Assembly: GCF_000067165.1 (NCBI RefSeq)
Contig: NC_010162.1
Span: 3,740,501 to 3,804,500, forward strand
From: Sorangium cellulosum So ce56
Lineage (GTDB): Bacteria > Myxococcota_A > Polyangia > Polyangiales > Polyangiaceae
Reading direction: 5' to 3'
DNA length: 64,000 nt
In this document: positions 31,685 through 41,910 of the stretch, in pieces
How positions within the stretch are numbered: position 1 is the first letter of the stretch
Layout: every line of letters starts with the position of its first letter
Made by a program: the position numbers and the translations under genes
Notes under the pieces: generated by a model
The model's database searches: none
Told to the model about the DNA's origin: nothing
The model's input: only the letters and a program-made list of their open reading frames with translations

Positions 31685-32107
31685 ATGATGGAAGAAACGC
31701 AGCTTTCGTTTCGTCACCTCGAGATCAGCAGGCTCGAGGCGATGGTCGAGATCATGTTCCTCGCGGCATACGCTGACGGATCCATCAACGAGGCCGAGCG
31801 CGCCGAGCTCGCGCGGCACGTGGCGGCCATGAGCGAGGGGCGCGTCGGGGCCGACGTCGTCGATTCGCTCATCTCCATCATCGAGCGCTCGGTGCGCGAC
31901 GAGGGCAGGAGCGGCCGCTTCGCGGCGCTGCGCGTCCGCCTGCCCGACGTGCGGATGCGCGAGGCCGCGATCGAGCTGGCCGTCCGCCTCGTGGCCGCCG
32001 ACGGCGTGATCCACGAGAGCGAGCACGCGTTGCTCGTCGAGGCGGCCAGGGCCCTCGAGGTGCCGATCGCGTTCAAGGGGCGCGTCGTGCCCGGCTCCGC
32101 GCGCTGA
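31685..32107 (+). CDS. TerB-like protein, 140 aa
   Basis: All-helical protein with two acidic motifs, YADGSINEAE near residue 30 and AADGVIHESE near residue 107, as in the TerB tellurite-resistance family. GAGGA lies just upstream; the ATG at 31688 fits its spacing better than 31685, so the true protein may be one residue shorter. TerB domains often bind metal and serve membrane-stress systems. No other ter gene is nearby, so the tellurite link is doubtful. Confidence 0.75.
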   Translation: MMEETQLSFRHLEISRLEAMVEIMFLAAYADGSINEAERAELARHVAAMSEGRVGADVVDSLISIIERSVRDEGRSGRFAALRVRLPDVRMREAAIELAVRLVAADGVIHESEHALLVEAARALEVPIAFKGRVVPGSAR

Positions 32108-32476
32108 GCGGCGCGAGGGGCGACCGCGCCGCGGCGATGCCGGCGCGCGCCGTGGGGGCCTCGCTGGTTATCCGGCGATCCTGACCGACATCCGCTGTCG
32201 ATGTACCCGTCGAGCGCCGGTGTGGCGCGCAGGGAATGCGTGGTGCGACGACCGTTGCGCCGACGGATCGGTCGCGCGCTCGTCCCGGGACCGCGCCGGC
32301 GGACGACGCGCCGCGGCCGCGGAAGACGCGCGCGCAGGCCTCGGGGCGGGCCGATGGCCGCGGGCGCCGGATCTGATGCCTCCACACCGCAATCCCGGAG
32401 CCGCGGCGGGCGGGAAAGAGGCGGATCTGCGGCGATTTCCATCGGCCTGCTCCTTGCAGAACACGTGGGCAAGGAC
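32108..32476. other. Intergenic region before a Ser/Thr kinase
   Basis: 369 nt with no supported gene. The kinase frame stays open through most of it, so an earlier start is possible, but the predicted residues are Arg-rich and unlike protein. I see no promoter hexamers. Confidence 0.35.
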
Positions 32477-33739
32477 ATGGACAGCCACCGAACTGACAGC
32501 TCCACGACGCCACATGGCGGCTCGATGGATCCCGCGTCGAATCGATCCCGCCCCCCGAGCGGGGGACGAGCCTCTCAGCGCGCGTACCGCTCGCCGCGGT
32601 CTCCGCGCTGGCCCTCGTCTCACCGCCCTCCGTTCGAGCCCGTCGACCTCCGGACGTCGGGCCGCCTGTCGCGGCCGTCCGGCTCGACCTTCCGTCACGG
32701 CGGGGACGTCGCGCCGCTGGAGACGCCGAGCGACGCTCCGGCCACCCCGGCGAGCGTACCGCCCGCCACGCTGCGGACCGGGCTTGCCGGAGCGCCTCCC
32801 GCCGCCGCCCTGGCGGTTTCTGCGAACGATCCGTGCTCCGCCGCGCTGCGGCGCTACGCCCCAGGCGACGTCCTCGGGGGGCGCTATCGCCTCACAGAGC
32901 TCCTCGGAGAGGGCAGCATGGGCGCCGTGTGGAAGGCGCGGAATCTCTCCCTGAGCCTCGATGTCGCGCTGAAGCTCATCCGTCGCGACTGCGCCGTCCC
33001 CGAGGCCGCCTCGCGGCTGATCCGGGAGGCGCAGGCGACGGCGCGGGTGTCGCACCGCGCCGCGGTGCGGATCTTCGATCTCTGCTTCACGGAGGAGGGA
33101 GAGCCGTTCGCAGTGATGGAGCTCCTCCAGGGCCGGTCGCTCGCCCAGGCGCTCGCCGAGTCGGGCGCGATGTCGCCCATCTCCGCGGTCCAGCTGCTCC
33201 TCCCCGTGATCGGCGCGCTCGGCGCGGCGCACGGCGCGGGGGTCGTGCACCGGGACGTGAAGCCGGCGAACATCGTCCTCGTGCGCGAGGGCCGCCGCAC
33301 GGTCCCCAAGCTGATCGACTTCGGGATCGCGTTCACCGAGGTGCGCGCGGCGGGCGACGAGCGGAGGGAAACGCTGGTCGGGAGCCCGGCCTACATGGCG
33401 CCCGAGCAGGTCCGCGGCGGGCAGGAGTCGGACGCGCGCGCCGACGTGTGGAGCGCGTGCGTCGTGCTCTACGAGCTCGTGAGCAGCCGTCGCCCGTTCG
33501 GCGGCCCGAGCAGCATCTCCATCGTGCACGACGTGCTGCGCCTCGCCCCGCCGCGCCCCGAGGCCCTCGAGCTGCACCCGCGGCTCTGGGAGATCATCGA
33601 GCGCGGCCTGGCCAAGGACCCTGACGGGCGCTTCACGACCATGGCGGCGCTCGGCCGCGCGCTGGCCCAGTGGGCGATCGCGGCCGGGGTCGCCCACGAC
33701 GTGACGGGCGCGTCCCTCGTCGATTACTGGCTGTCCTGA
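32477..33739 (+). CDS. Ser/Thr protein kinase with disordered N-terminus
   Basis: 420 residues from the ATG at 32477; the start is uncertain (32525 is also possible). Residues 1-130 are Pro/Ser/Arg-rich and disordered. The kinase domain begins near residue 133 with GEGSMGAVW; the ATP Lys is in VALKLIRRD, catalytic loop HRDVKPAN, DFG in LIDFGIAF and MAPEQVRGG ends the activation segment. The protein stops right after the kinase fold, with no membrane helix and no sensor, so it is soluble. All catalytic residues are present. It is convergent with the GH5-like gene. Confidence 0.85.
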   Translation: MDSHRTDSSTTPHGGSMDPASNRSRPPSGGRASQRAYRSPRSPRWPSSHRPPFEPVDLRTSGRLSRPSGSTFRHGGDVAPLETPSDAPATPASVPPATLRTGLAGAPPAAALAVSANDPCSAALRRYAPGDVLGGRYRLTELLGEGSMGAVWKARNLSLSLDVALKLIRRDCAVPEAASRLIREAQATARVSHRAAVRIFDLCFTEEGEPFAVMELLQGRSLAQALAESGAMSPISAVQLLLPVIGALGAAHGAGVVHRDVKPANIVLVREGRRTVPKLIDFGIAFTEVRAAGDERRETLVGSPAYMAPEQVRGGQESDARADVWSACVVLYELVSSRRPFGGPSSISIVHDVLRLAPPRPEALELHPRLWEIIERGLAKDPDGRFTTMAALGRALAQWAIAAGVAHDVTGASLVDYWLS

Positions 33740-33748
33740 GAGGGGCTC

Positions 33749-34963
33749 TCAGTACGTCACGCCGCAGCCCTTCGCGTCGGCGAAGGCCTTGATCGTCTGG
33801 AGCTCGGCCGCGGTCGCGTCGCTGTAGGCCCAGCTGATCGCGCCCGCGTATCCCTTGCTGTACCAGCTCTCCAGGAGCGTCGGCAAAGCGGCCGTCGCCA
33901 GGCCGGCGATCGGGAAATCCCCCATGATGACGGGCTTGTCGGTGATGCCGTAGTCCTTTGGCGACTGGTTGTAGGGCCAGTACAGGTTGACCCGGTCGTT
34001 GATATGAAAGGTGTAGAAATCGACGTCGGTGTTGCGCCAGGACCGCGCCCACTTCATCGACGCCGAGCCGATCGTGACGAGCGCCGTGCTCTCCGCGCGC
34101 AGCGCCCGGATGGCCTCGCCGAGGAACGCCGCCATCTGCGCGTGCTCGATCGGATCCACCTGGGCGTCGGGCTCGTAGCGAGGGCCGTCGTCCGGGCTCG
34201 GTCCGGTCATGGCCAGCTCGGGCTCGTTGATCACGTCCCACGCGACCATCCGGTGCCGGTAGGGGCTCTGCGCCACGGCCCTGGCGATCGGCCGGACGAC
34301 CTTGTCTATCAGCTTCGCGCGCCGCTTCGCGTCCTTCACGATGGGGGTGATACCGACGGTCTTCACGTCGGCGTCGAGCCGGGTCGGGTGGAAATTGTCG
34401 AAGGAGAACAGGCAGAACACCAGGTTGACGTCCGCCTGCTCGGCGAGCTCGAGCGCCTTCTGGACGTCGCGCCGCGTCGTCCCGCCGAGGCCGGTCGGGT
34501 TCTCGCTCGTGTCGAAGACGACGCTCTCGCCCCGGATCTCCGGCAGCATCCACCACCGCACGACGCTCGCCCCGTGAGCACGGATGTCGGCGAGGTTCTT
34601 CGCGTGGGTCTCCGCCTCGGCCGCGACGCCGCGCTTGTCCCACGCGGCGATGCCGCCGAAGTCGCCGGCGAAGTTGTGCCACGCGTAGTTCATTCCGAAC
34701 ATGAAGCGCTTCTTGCAGCCGATCGTGATACCAGCGCTCTCTGCGGGGCACTCGTCGACACACTCCATGGTGTCGATCGGCGCGCCTCCCTGTCCTCCGT
34801 GGCCCCCCTCGGAGGAAGCGCTCTCGCCGCCGCCGCCGCCGCCGCCAGCGCCCTTGCCGGTCGCCTCGCCAGCAGGCGGGCTCGCGCCGGTGCAGGCGAC
34901 GAGGACCAGCGCGGCTGTTGCGATGAGCGCGCGGAGACCCGGTGGGCAACGGAGTGTGTTCAT
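33749..34963 (-). CDS. GH5-like glycoside hydrolase lipoprotein
   Basis: 404 residues. The N-terminus is a lipoprotein signal (ALIATAALVLVAC) followed by a Gly/Ser-rich spacer. The rest is a TIM-barrel of the cellulase/GH5 clan: DVINEPEL supplies the acid/base Glu. The expected nucleophile Glu near strand beta-7 is Asp here (VIMGDFP, around residue 338). This weakens or changes catalysis, or the real nucleophile lies elsewhere. Such lipoproteins may work on plant or microbial polysaccharides at the outer membrane. Confidence 0.72.
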   Translation of the reverse strand: MNTLRCPPGLRALIATAALVLVACTGASPPAGEATGKGAGGGGGGGESASSEGGHGGQGGAPIDTMECVDECPAESAGITIGCKKRFMFGMNYAWHNFAGDFGGIAAWDKRGVAAEAETHAKNLADIRAHGASVVRWWMLPEIRGESVVFDTSENPTGLGGTTRRDVQKALELAEQADVNLVFCLFSFDNFHPTRLDADVKTVGITPIVKDAKRRAKLIDKVVRPIARAVAQSPYRHRMVAWDVINEPELAMTGPSPDDGPRYEPDAQVDPIEHAQMAAFLGEAIRALRAESTALVTIGSASMKWARSWRNTDVDFYTFHINDRVNLYWPYNQSPKDYGITDKPVIMGDFPIAGLATAALPTLLESWYSKGYAGAISWAYSDATAAELQTIKAFADAKGCGVTY

Positions 34964-35211
34964 GAGGACAGCGGGGTGATCGTACGCGTGCTGTCACGCG
35001 AACGCCATCCTCGGGTGGCGGCGCGGGCAGCGAGCGGGCTGCGTGATGCGGGCAGGAAGGGCGGCGCAGTGCGGGCAGGCTGGACGGCGGGCGAGTCGGG
35101 GCGGCGCCCGCGGGGTTCCCCTTGAAACCTGCTTCCCCGCCCGGCTATGGGAGGGGCTCGGGCGCCGCTCGGGCCCCGAACGCCCCGCTTGCGGGAGGAG
35201 AACCACCGATC

Positions 35212-36324
<1,113 letters not shown>

Positions 36325-36380
36325 AGCGGCGCGGCGCTCGACGCCGGCCGCCTCGCGCGCGACCGCAGGGGCGGACGAGC

Positions 36381-36412
36381 GCGCCAGGCCGCTCGGCGCG
36401 CAGGCCTGGCGC
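36381..36412 (+). terminator. Hairpin downstream of frmA
   Basis: GCGCCAGGCC (36381-36390) pairs perfectly with GGCCTGGCGC (36403-36412), with a 12-nt loop. It lies 57 nt after the stop and no T-run follows. Confidence 0.5.
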
Positions 36413-36515
36413 ACGCGCCCGCTCGGCGCGCGCCATGCCCGCGCGACAGCCTGCTCTTCGGGGCGCATGTCGGTGCCGTGTCGGTGCCCTATCGGCGGCG
36501 ACGGGTGCTGCAAAA

Positions 36516-38093
36516 ATGCTGACCCATGTGACATCATTCGCCGCCATGGTCCATGTCACCTCCCTGGCGGGGCTGCCCGCCAACGCCCTCGCGGAGTCGA
36601 ACGCGGCGATCGCGGCGTGCGATGCTGTCGTCCTCGTCGCGCCGTCGCCCATCGCGAAGTACGCGGGGGGGCTCGGGTCCGCCGTGGGCGCGGTGGTCGA
36701 GGCTGCGGCGCGCGTCGACTCCGCGCTCGAGGGCAAGAGTGCTCCGCTCGTCCTGCCGGCGCCGGGGGTGCCTGGCGGGCGCCTGGTGCTCGCGCCGATG
36801 GGGCCGCTCTCGGAGGACGTCGATGATGTCCGCTCCGTCGCGGAGGCCGCGGCGGCCGGCTTCGCGCGGGCGGTGGACGCGGGGGCGAGCCGGCCGCTGC
36901 TCGTCGTGCGCGCTCCGGTGGGCGCCGCGCCGCGGTTCGCGCGGGCCGTCGAGGTGGGCGCGCTCGCCGCGCTCGGGAGCCAGTGGACGCCGCTCGAGGC
37001 GCGGGAGGCGGAGATGGCCCCGCGCTCGGCCGAGTCGGTCGCGGTGCTCGGGCTGTCGGAGGCGCGCGCCCGCGAGATCGCGGCCATCGAGGTCGGCCGG
37101 GCGCTCTGCCGCGACATCACGGGCACCGAGCCGGAGCGGATGGCGCCCCGCCGCGTCGCCGAGATGTGTGAGGCGGCGTTCGCCAGGACGGGGGTGCTCG
37201 TCAAGATCGAGCGCAACGTCGATGACTATCCGCTCATCAGCGCGGTCTCGCGGGCGTCGCGGGTCGTCGAGCGGCACCGGCCGTGCGTCGTTCGGCTCGA
37301 CTACAGGCCTCGCGGGGAGATCCGGCGAACGGTGCTGCTCGCGGGCAAGGGCGTCACCTACGACACGGGCGGCGTCGATCTGAAGACCGACGGGCACATG
37401 GCCGGGATGTCCCGGGACAAGGGCGGCGCCGGCGCGGTCGCCGGCCTCGTGCGCGCGGCCGCGGCGCTCGGCCTGGAGGGCGTGCGCATCGTCGGGCTCC
37501 TCGGGCTCGTGCGCAACAGCATCGGCGAGGAGTCCTATGTGAGCGACGAGATCATCCGCAGCCGCGCCGGCGTGCGCGTCCGGATCGGCAACACCGACGC
37601 CGAGGGCCGCCTCATCCTGGCTGACCTGCTCGCGCTCGGGCGGGAGCTCGCCATGAGCGGCGCGGCCGACCCCATCGTGTTCTCGGTCGCGACGCTGACC
37701 GGGCACGTCTACCGCGCCCACGGGCCTTATACCGGCGCGATCGGCAACTCCGCCGCGCGGCCGGAGCTCGACAGGCTCGACGTCCTCGCGGAGCGCTGGG
37801 GCGAGCCGATGGAGCGCGTCCGGCCGCGGCGCGAGGACTACGCGTTCGTGGCGCCCCGGTCGAGCGCCGAGGACGTCGTCTCCTCGAACCGCCTCGCCTC
37901 GGTGAACACGCCGCGCGGGCACCAGTTCCCCTTCGCGTTCCTCGACATCGCCTCGGGGCTCAAGGGCGGGGCGCTGCCGTTCATCCACCTCGACATCGGC
38001 GGCGTCGGGGTCGAGTCGGCGGACTGGCAGTTCGGCCGCCCGACAGGCATCCCCATTCCGAGTCTGACAGCTTATCTCTCTGGCGAATCCTGA
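36516..38093 (+). CDS. Leucyl aminopeptidase family (M17) protein
   Basis: 525 residues from ATG 36516; ATG 36546 is an alternative. Metal and catalytic residues of M17 are present: AGKGVTYDTGG (Lys and Asp), LKTDG (Lys), SRDKGGA (Asp) and NTDAEGRL near residue 359 (Asp, Glu and Arg). The N-terminal half is divergent, as is usual for the family. These hexameric zinc enzymes release N-terminal residues from peptides in the cytoplasm. All ligands are intact, so activity is likely. Confidence 0.9.
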   Translation: MLTHVTSFAAMVHVTSLAGLPANALAESNAAIAACDAVVLVAPSPIAKYAGGLGSAVGAVVEAAARVDSALEGKSAPLVLPAPGVPGGRLVLAPMGPLSEDVDDVRSVAEAAAAGFARAVDAGASRPLLVVRAPVGAAPRFARAVEVGALAALGSQWTPLEAREAEMAPRSAESVAVLGLSEARAREIAAIEVGRALCRDITGTEPERMAPRRVAEMCEAAFARTGVLVKIERNVDDYPLISAVSRASRVVERHRPCVVRLDYRPRGEIRRTVLLAGKGVTYDTGGVDLKTDGHMAGMSRDKGGAGAVAGLVRAAAALGLEGVRIVGLLGLVRNSIGEESYVSDEIIRSRAGVRVRIGNTDAEGRLILADLLALGRELAMSGAADPIVFSVATLTGHVYRAHGPYTGAIGNSAARPELDRLDVLAERWGEPMERVRPRREDYAFVAPRSSAEDVVSSNRLASVNTPRGHQFPFAFLDIASGLKGGALPFIHLDIGGVGVESADWQFGRPTGIPIPSLTAYLSGES

Positions 38094-38290
38094 CCGATAG
38101 GAGCGGGAAGGAGGAGACAGGGGGCCTTCCGAGCTCTCGTGGAGAATCGGGAGGGAGGTCGTGTCGTCCGCGCTCGATGGGCCGGTGATCCGTTCTTGGT
38201 GGCCGAGGTGGGGCGGCCCGAGCGGATGTGTTGCGCGGTATCATCGGGGCGATGGGGGCGGCCGGCACGTCGCTGGCAAGCTGGGCCGTC

Positions 38291-39013
38291 ATGCGGAGAA
38301 CTCGCTCGACCACGACCAGCCATCGCGCACCGATCCCGCGCGCGCTCGCCGGGGGACTCGCCCTCGCGGCCACCGCGTGCAGCACGGGGGAACGGGGGAT
38401 CAACCTGGATGTACCGCGCCTGCCGGCACAGCGCGACAGAGGCGATGTCCTGCCGGCTGTCACGAGCGACGGCGAGCAGGCCGAGCGCGCGCAGCCGGCG
38501 CCCGATACGACCGGGGTCACGAGCATGGCAGTCCCGATCGGAAGCACCGGATTTGCGCGTGGACGGTCGACGGTGGTCGTGAAGGGCTCGCTGGAGCGCG
38601 TGCGCGCCGCGGTGCTCTCGTTCGAGCGTTATCCGGAGTTCATGCCGCACTACAAGAAGTGCCGCCTGCTCGGGCGCACGCCCGCGGGCGGGTGGGATCT
38701 CTACATGGAGGTCTCGGCCCTTTCGGGCGCGGTCACGATGTGGGCGCGCATCGAGATCCAGAAGCCGGTCGTCGAGGACGGCGTCGAGACGTACTCGTCC
38801 CGCTTCATCTCCGGCAATGTGCAAGATCTCCAGGCCACCTGGCGGCTCGAGAAGAACGACGCCCAGGCGACGCGCCTGTCCCTCGATGTGTTCCTCCGGC
38901 CGAAGCTGCCGCTTCCGAAGAGCCTCCTCAACGCGGAGAACCTGGACGGCTCGGCGCGCGCCGTCGCGGCCATCCGGGCGCGCGTCGAGCAGGCGCAGGA
39001 CGGGAATCGCTGA
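38291..39013 (+). CDS. SRPBCC/START-like lipoprotein
   Basis: 240 residues from ATG 38291; in-frame starts at 38228 and 38252 would add a short N-terminus. RALAGGLALAATAC looks like a lipoprotein signal. A disordered stretch follows, then from about residue 95 a polyketide-cyclase/dehydrase fold (FERYPEFMPHYKKCRLL, typical of the CoQ-binding/ribosome-association branch). Such folds bind hydrophobic ligands. The export signal makes a lipid-binding role at the envelope likely. Confidence 0.7.
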   Translation: MRRTRSTTTSHRAPIPRALAGGLALAATACSTGERGINLDVPRLPAQRDRGDVLPAVTSDGEQAERAQPAPDTTGVTSMAVPIGSTGFARGRSTVVVKGSLERVRAAVLSFERYPEFMPHYKKCRLLGRTPAGGWDLYMEVSALSGAVTMWARIEIQKPVVEDGVETYSSRFISGNVQDLQATWRLEKNDAQATRLSLDVFLRPKLPLPKSLLNAENLDGSARAVAAIRARVEQAQDGNR

Positions 39014-39128
39014 CGCGCGGGGGAACGAGGCGGAGAGGCGGCGAGGCCGGCGTCACGAAAGTCGCTCGCTGGGCGCGCTCGCCCGTGGCCGGTGATCGCC
39101 GCCCCGCGGCGCGAGGCGCTCGCGGCCC

Positions 39129-40820
39129 TCAGGGCAGCCGGATGCTGAGGTTGGCTATCCCGTCCGGAGGGCCGTCGAGGGGAGGGGAGCCGAGCGTCCA
39201 TTTGCGGACCGGCGTGCCGGGCGGCAGCCCGACGTAGTTGTGGCGGTGCCGGGACCCGTTGAGGTGCGCCCGGTTGCCGGTGAAGGCGCTGAGCCCCGCG
39301 GGATCCTCGTCCTGGATGCCATAAAGCGTGTTCCTCGACAGCGTGTTTCCCTCGACCAGCGCGCGCGCGCAGGCCCTCAGCCAGATCCCTTTGCCGTCGT
39401 TGTTCGCGGACTGGCAGCCGATGATCCTCGCGTCGCTCTGCCTCTCGAGCAGGAACCCCGCGCCCTTCCGCGGATCGCCGCGCGACGGACCGGCGTCGAC
39501 GGGCGGGGCCGGCGGCTGCACGAACAGGGGCGCGCGGTGCACCGTGTTGCCGTCGGCGATGCAGTCGATGAACGCGTTGCCCTCGCCGCCCACGAGGCCG
39601 CCCTGCGGATCCGCGAGCGGCGTCGACGCGATGAACCCGGCCGCGAGCCCGTCGTCCTCGGCGGTGCCGCTCGCGTTCCTGTTCCCCACGGCCACGCAGC
39701 GCCTCAGCACGACGTGGCGGGTCGCGTGGAGCGCGAAGCCGCCGGCGGGTGCGTTCGCGCTCGCGCCGTGGTTGCCGAGCGCGCGGCACCCCTCGAGAAG
39801 CCCGCGGTACACCGCCCTGCCGATGCGAAAGCCGAGCGCGGAGAAGTCCTTGACCGCATCGGCGGAGGCGGCCGGGTTCGCGTTGTAGTTCCCGTCCGCC
39901 TCGCACTCGATCATCTCCAGGTTGCTCGTCGTCGAGATGTTGAATCCGCACGCGCGGTTCCCGGTGAGCGTGAAATTCCGGTTCGCCCTGCAGCGCAGGA
40001 ATTTGTAGTTCTCTCCCCACGCGAAGAAGCCGGCCGGCTCTCCGCCCGACGTGTTGTCGTGCGCCTCGCAGTCCTCCACGAGCACGTTGCGGCAGATGAC
40101 GAAGTCGGCGCCGACGACGTTGAACTGCACGCCGCTCGGCTGGGCGCTTGTGTTCGCCGTGCGGTTGAACACGCACCCTTTGACCTGCACGTCGTCGCAG
40201 AACAGGACGAGCGCGCCCAGCGTCACGACGAAGTCGAGCCGGCTCGTGTTCTCCGAGCACACGCAGTTGATCATCCGGACGCCTTCGGCGAAGGCGACGC
40301 CGCCGGCCGCGTCCCGGGCGCCCATCACGAAGATCCCGCCGTTGCGGCACAGGAAGCCCGTGTCGAACACGCCATCGCCGCCGCACCGCCGGACCGACAG
40401 ATCGAGCAGATCCAGCTGGCTGCACGCCCTGGCGGCGATCCCCACCCCCTGGATCCCGAGCACGCTGCCGTTCCTGATGACGAGCCGCGTCCTCCCCTCG
40501 GCGAACACGCCCACGTTCCCGGAGACGACCTCGCCCCGGCAAGGCCTCGCGCCCGGGTCGGGGGCGACGACGGGCGCCGGAGGGTCGATCTGCCGCAGCG
40601 TCCTGCCGCACAGGTCGAGCGTGACATCGTCGCTCGCGATCGTGATGGCCCGCGCGTTCGCGTCTCGCGCCACCCAGTCGACGTCTTCCACGAGGGTGTA
40701 CACGCCGGGCGCCGTGATGACGAAGGGGACGCGGCGCTCCGGGTCCGGTCCGCCGTTGATGTCCTGCGCCGTGATCGGCGTCGCGGGGAGGCGCGCGCTG
40801 GCGCCGGGGTGCTCGCTCAT
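39129..40820 (-). CDS. Right-handed parallel beta-helix protein, 563 aa
   Basis: The sequence is a long run of short repeats with Asn, Cys and Gly ladders (for example RNGSVLGIQGVGI and CEAHDNTSGGEPAGFF), as in pectate-lyase-like beta-helices. There is no signal peptide and no catalytic motif I can name. Unusually many cysteines lie in the stacks. It follows the LysR gene by 62 nt on the same strand, so the two may share a transcript. It may act on or bind a polysaccharide, but the lack of a signal speaks for another role. Confidence 0.78.
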   Translation of the reverse strand: MSEHPGASARLPATPITAQDINGGPDPERRVPFVITAPGVYTLVEDVDWVARDANARAITIASDDVTLDLCGRTLRQIDPPAPVVAPDPGARPCRGEVVSGNVGVFAEGRTRLVIRNGSVLGIQGVGIAARACSQLDLLDLSVRRCGGDGVFDTGFLCRNGGIFVMGARDAAGGVAFAEGVRMINCVCSENTSRLDFVVTLGALVLFCDDVQVKGCVFNRTANTSAQPSGVQFNVVGADFVICRNVLVEDCEAHDNTSGGEPAGFFAWGENYKFLRCRANRNFTLTGNRACGFNISTTSNLEMIECEADGNYNANPAASADAVKDFSALGFRIGRAVYRGLLEGCRALGNHGASANAPAGGFALHATRHVVLRRCVAVGNRNASGTAEDDGLAAGFIASTPLADPQGGLVGGEGNAFIDCIADGNTVHRAPLFVQPPAPPVDAGPSRGDPRKGAGFLLERQSDARIIGCQSANNDGKGIWLRACARALVEGNTLSRNTLYGIQDEDPAGLSAFTGNRAHLNGSRHRHNYVGLPPGTPVRKWTLGSPPLDGPPDGIANLSIRLP

Positions 40821-40882
40821 GGTCCTCGGGCGGGAGTCTACGCCGTTCAGCCCGCTCCGCGCCGCGCCGGCGAGCGCGCGCC

Positions 40883-41776
40883 TCACTGGATCGGCACCGC
40901 GCGCAGCGACGCGGCGAGCTTCGCGTAGAGCGAGCTCCGCGGGTCGTCGCGCCGGTAGATGAGCCGGAAATGATCGCGCGCGAGGGGCGCGGACGGCAGG
41001 AGCCGCTTCAGCTTGCCGCCGCGGAGCTCGGCGGCGACCATGTGGCGCGGCAGCACGGCGACGCCCTCGCCGGCGAGCACCAGCGCCTTGATGGCGGCGC
41101 CGAGCCCCACCCAGCGGTGCCGCGCGAACGCGAAGCAGCCGGCGCCGCCCGCCTGATCCGCGAGGTACCGGAACAGCGGCATGGTCGGGTCGATGTCGAG
41201 CAGGCAGTGCCGCGACGCGTGCTCCGGGCGGGCGAACGCCTCGCGCCGGAGCAGCTTGGGGGAGGCGACGAACGCGTAGCGCTCCTCGTGCAGCGTCTCC
41301 GCCGCCAGGGTCGTGGCGCTCCAGCGCGCGCTGGTGACGACGCAATCGACGCTGCGGTCGTAGAGGCGCCTCAGCAGGTCGTCGGAGGCGCCGAAATAGA
41401 GGTGGAGCGTCAGCTCGGGGCGCCGCCGCGTCAGCGCGCCGAGCTGGGGGACGATCCACGACATCCCGAGCTCGAACCGCGTGCCGAGCGTCAGCTCGAC
41501 CGGAGCGGGCGCGGGGCCCATCGCGCTGCGGAGGCAGTCCTCGGCGAGCGCCAGGCACTGGCGGGCGCGCGGCAGCAAGGCGAGCCCGCGTGGCGTCAGC
41601 TGCACCCGGCGCGTGGTGCGCTCGAACAGCGGAGCGCCGACCTGCTCCTCGATCTGCCGGATGCGCTGGCCGAACGCGGCGGGGCTGAGCGCGACGGCGC
41701 GCGCCGCGGTCCGGAAGTTCAGCGTCCGCGCCGCGGCCTCGAAGCAGGCGAGGTTCTCCAAGGAAGGGAGCAGCAT
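40883..41776 (-). CDS. LysR-type transcriptional regulator
   Basis: 297 residues. The N-terminal winged helix-turn-helix is typical (LENLACFEAAARTLNFRTAARAVALSPAAFGQRIRQ is split: the recognition part is the AARAVALSPAAFGQRIRQ stretch). The C-terminal periplasmic-binding-like domain senses a small effector. LysR proteins usually control a divergent gene and themselves; here the upstream neighbour points the other way too, so the target may be the beta-helix gene downstream. Confidence 0.9.
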   Translation of the reverse strand: MLLPSLENLACFEAAARTLNFRTAARAVALSPAAFGQRIRQIEEQVGAPLFERTTRRVQLTPRGLALLPRARQCLALAEDCLRSAMGPAPAPVELTLGTRFELGMSWIVPQLGALTRRRPELTLHLYFGASDDLLRRLYDRSVDCVVTSARWSATTLAAETLHEERYAFVASPKLLRREAFARPEHASRHCLLDIDPTMPLFRYLADQAGGAGCFAFARHRWVGLGAAIKALVLAGEGVAVLPRHMVAAELRGGKLKRLLPSAPLARDHFRLIYRRDDPRSSLYAKLAASLRAVPIQ

Positions 41777-41910
41777 CGCGGCATCGTATCGTTCTGCGAA
41801 ACAATCCCGGCCGCAAAATACGGGATCGCGCCGGCCACGGCGCGTGGTCCACCTCGCGCCGCGGCCGGCGCGCGTGATCCGGAGGGCTCGGTCGTCCGGA
41901 CCCCGGGGCG

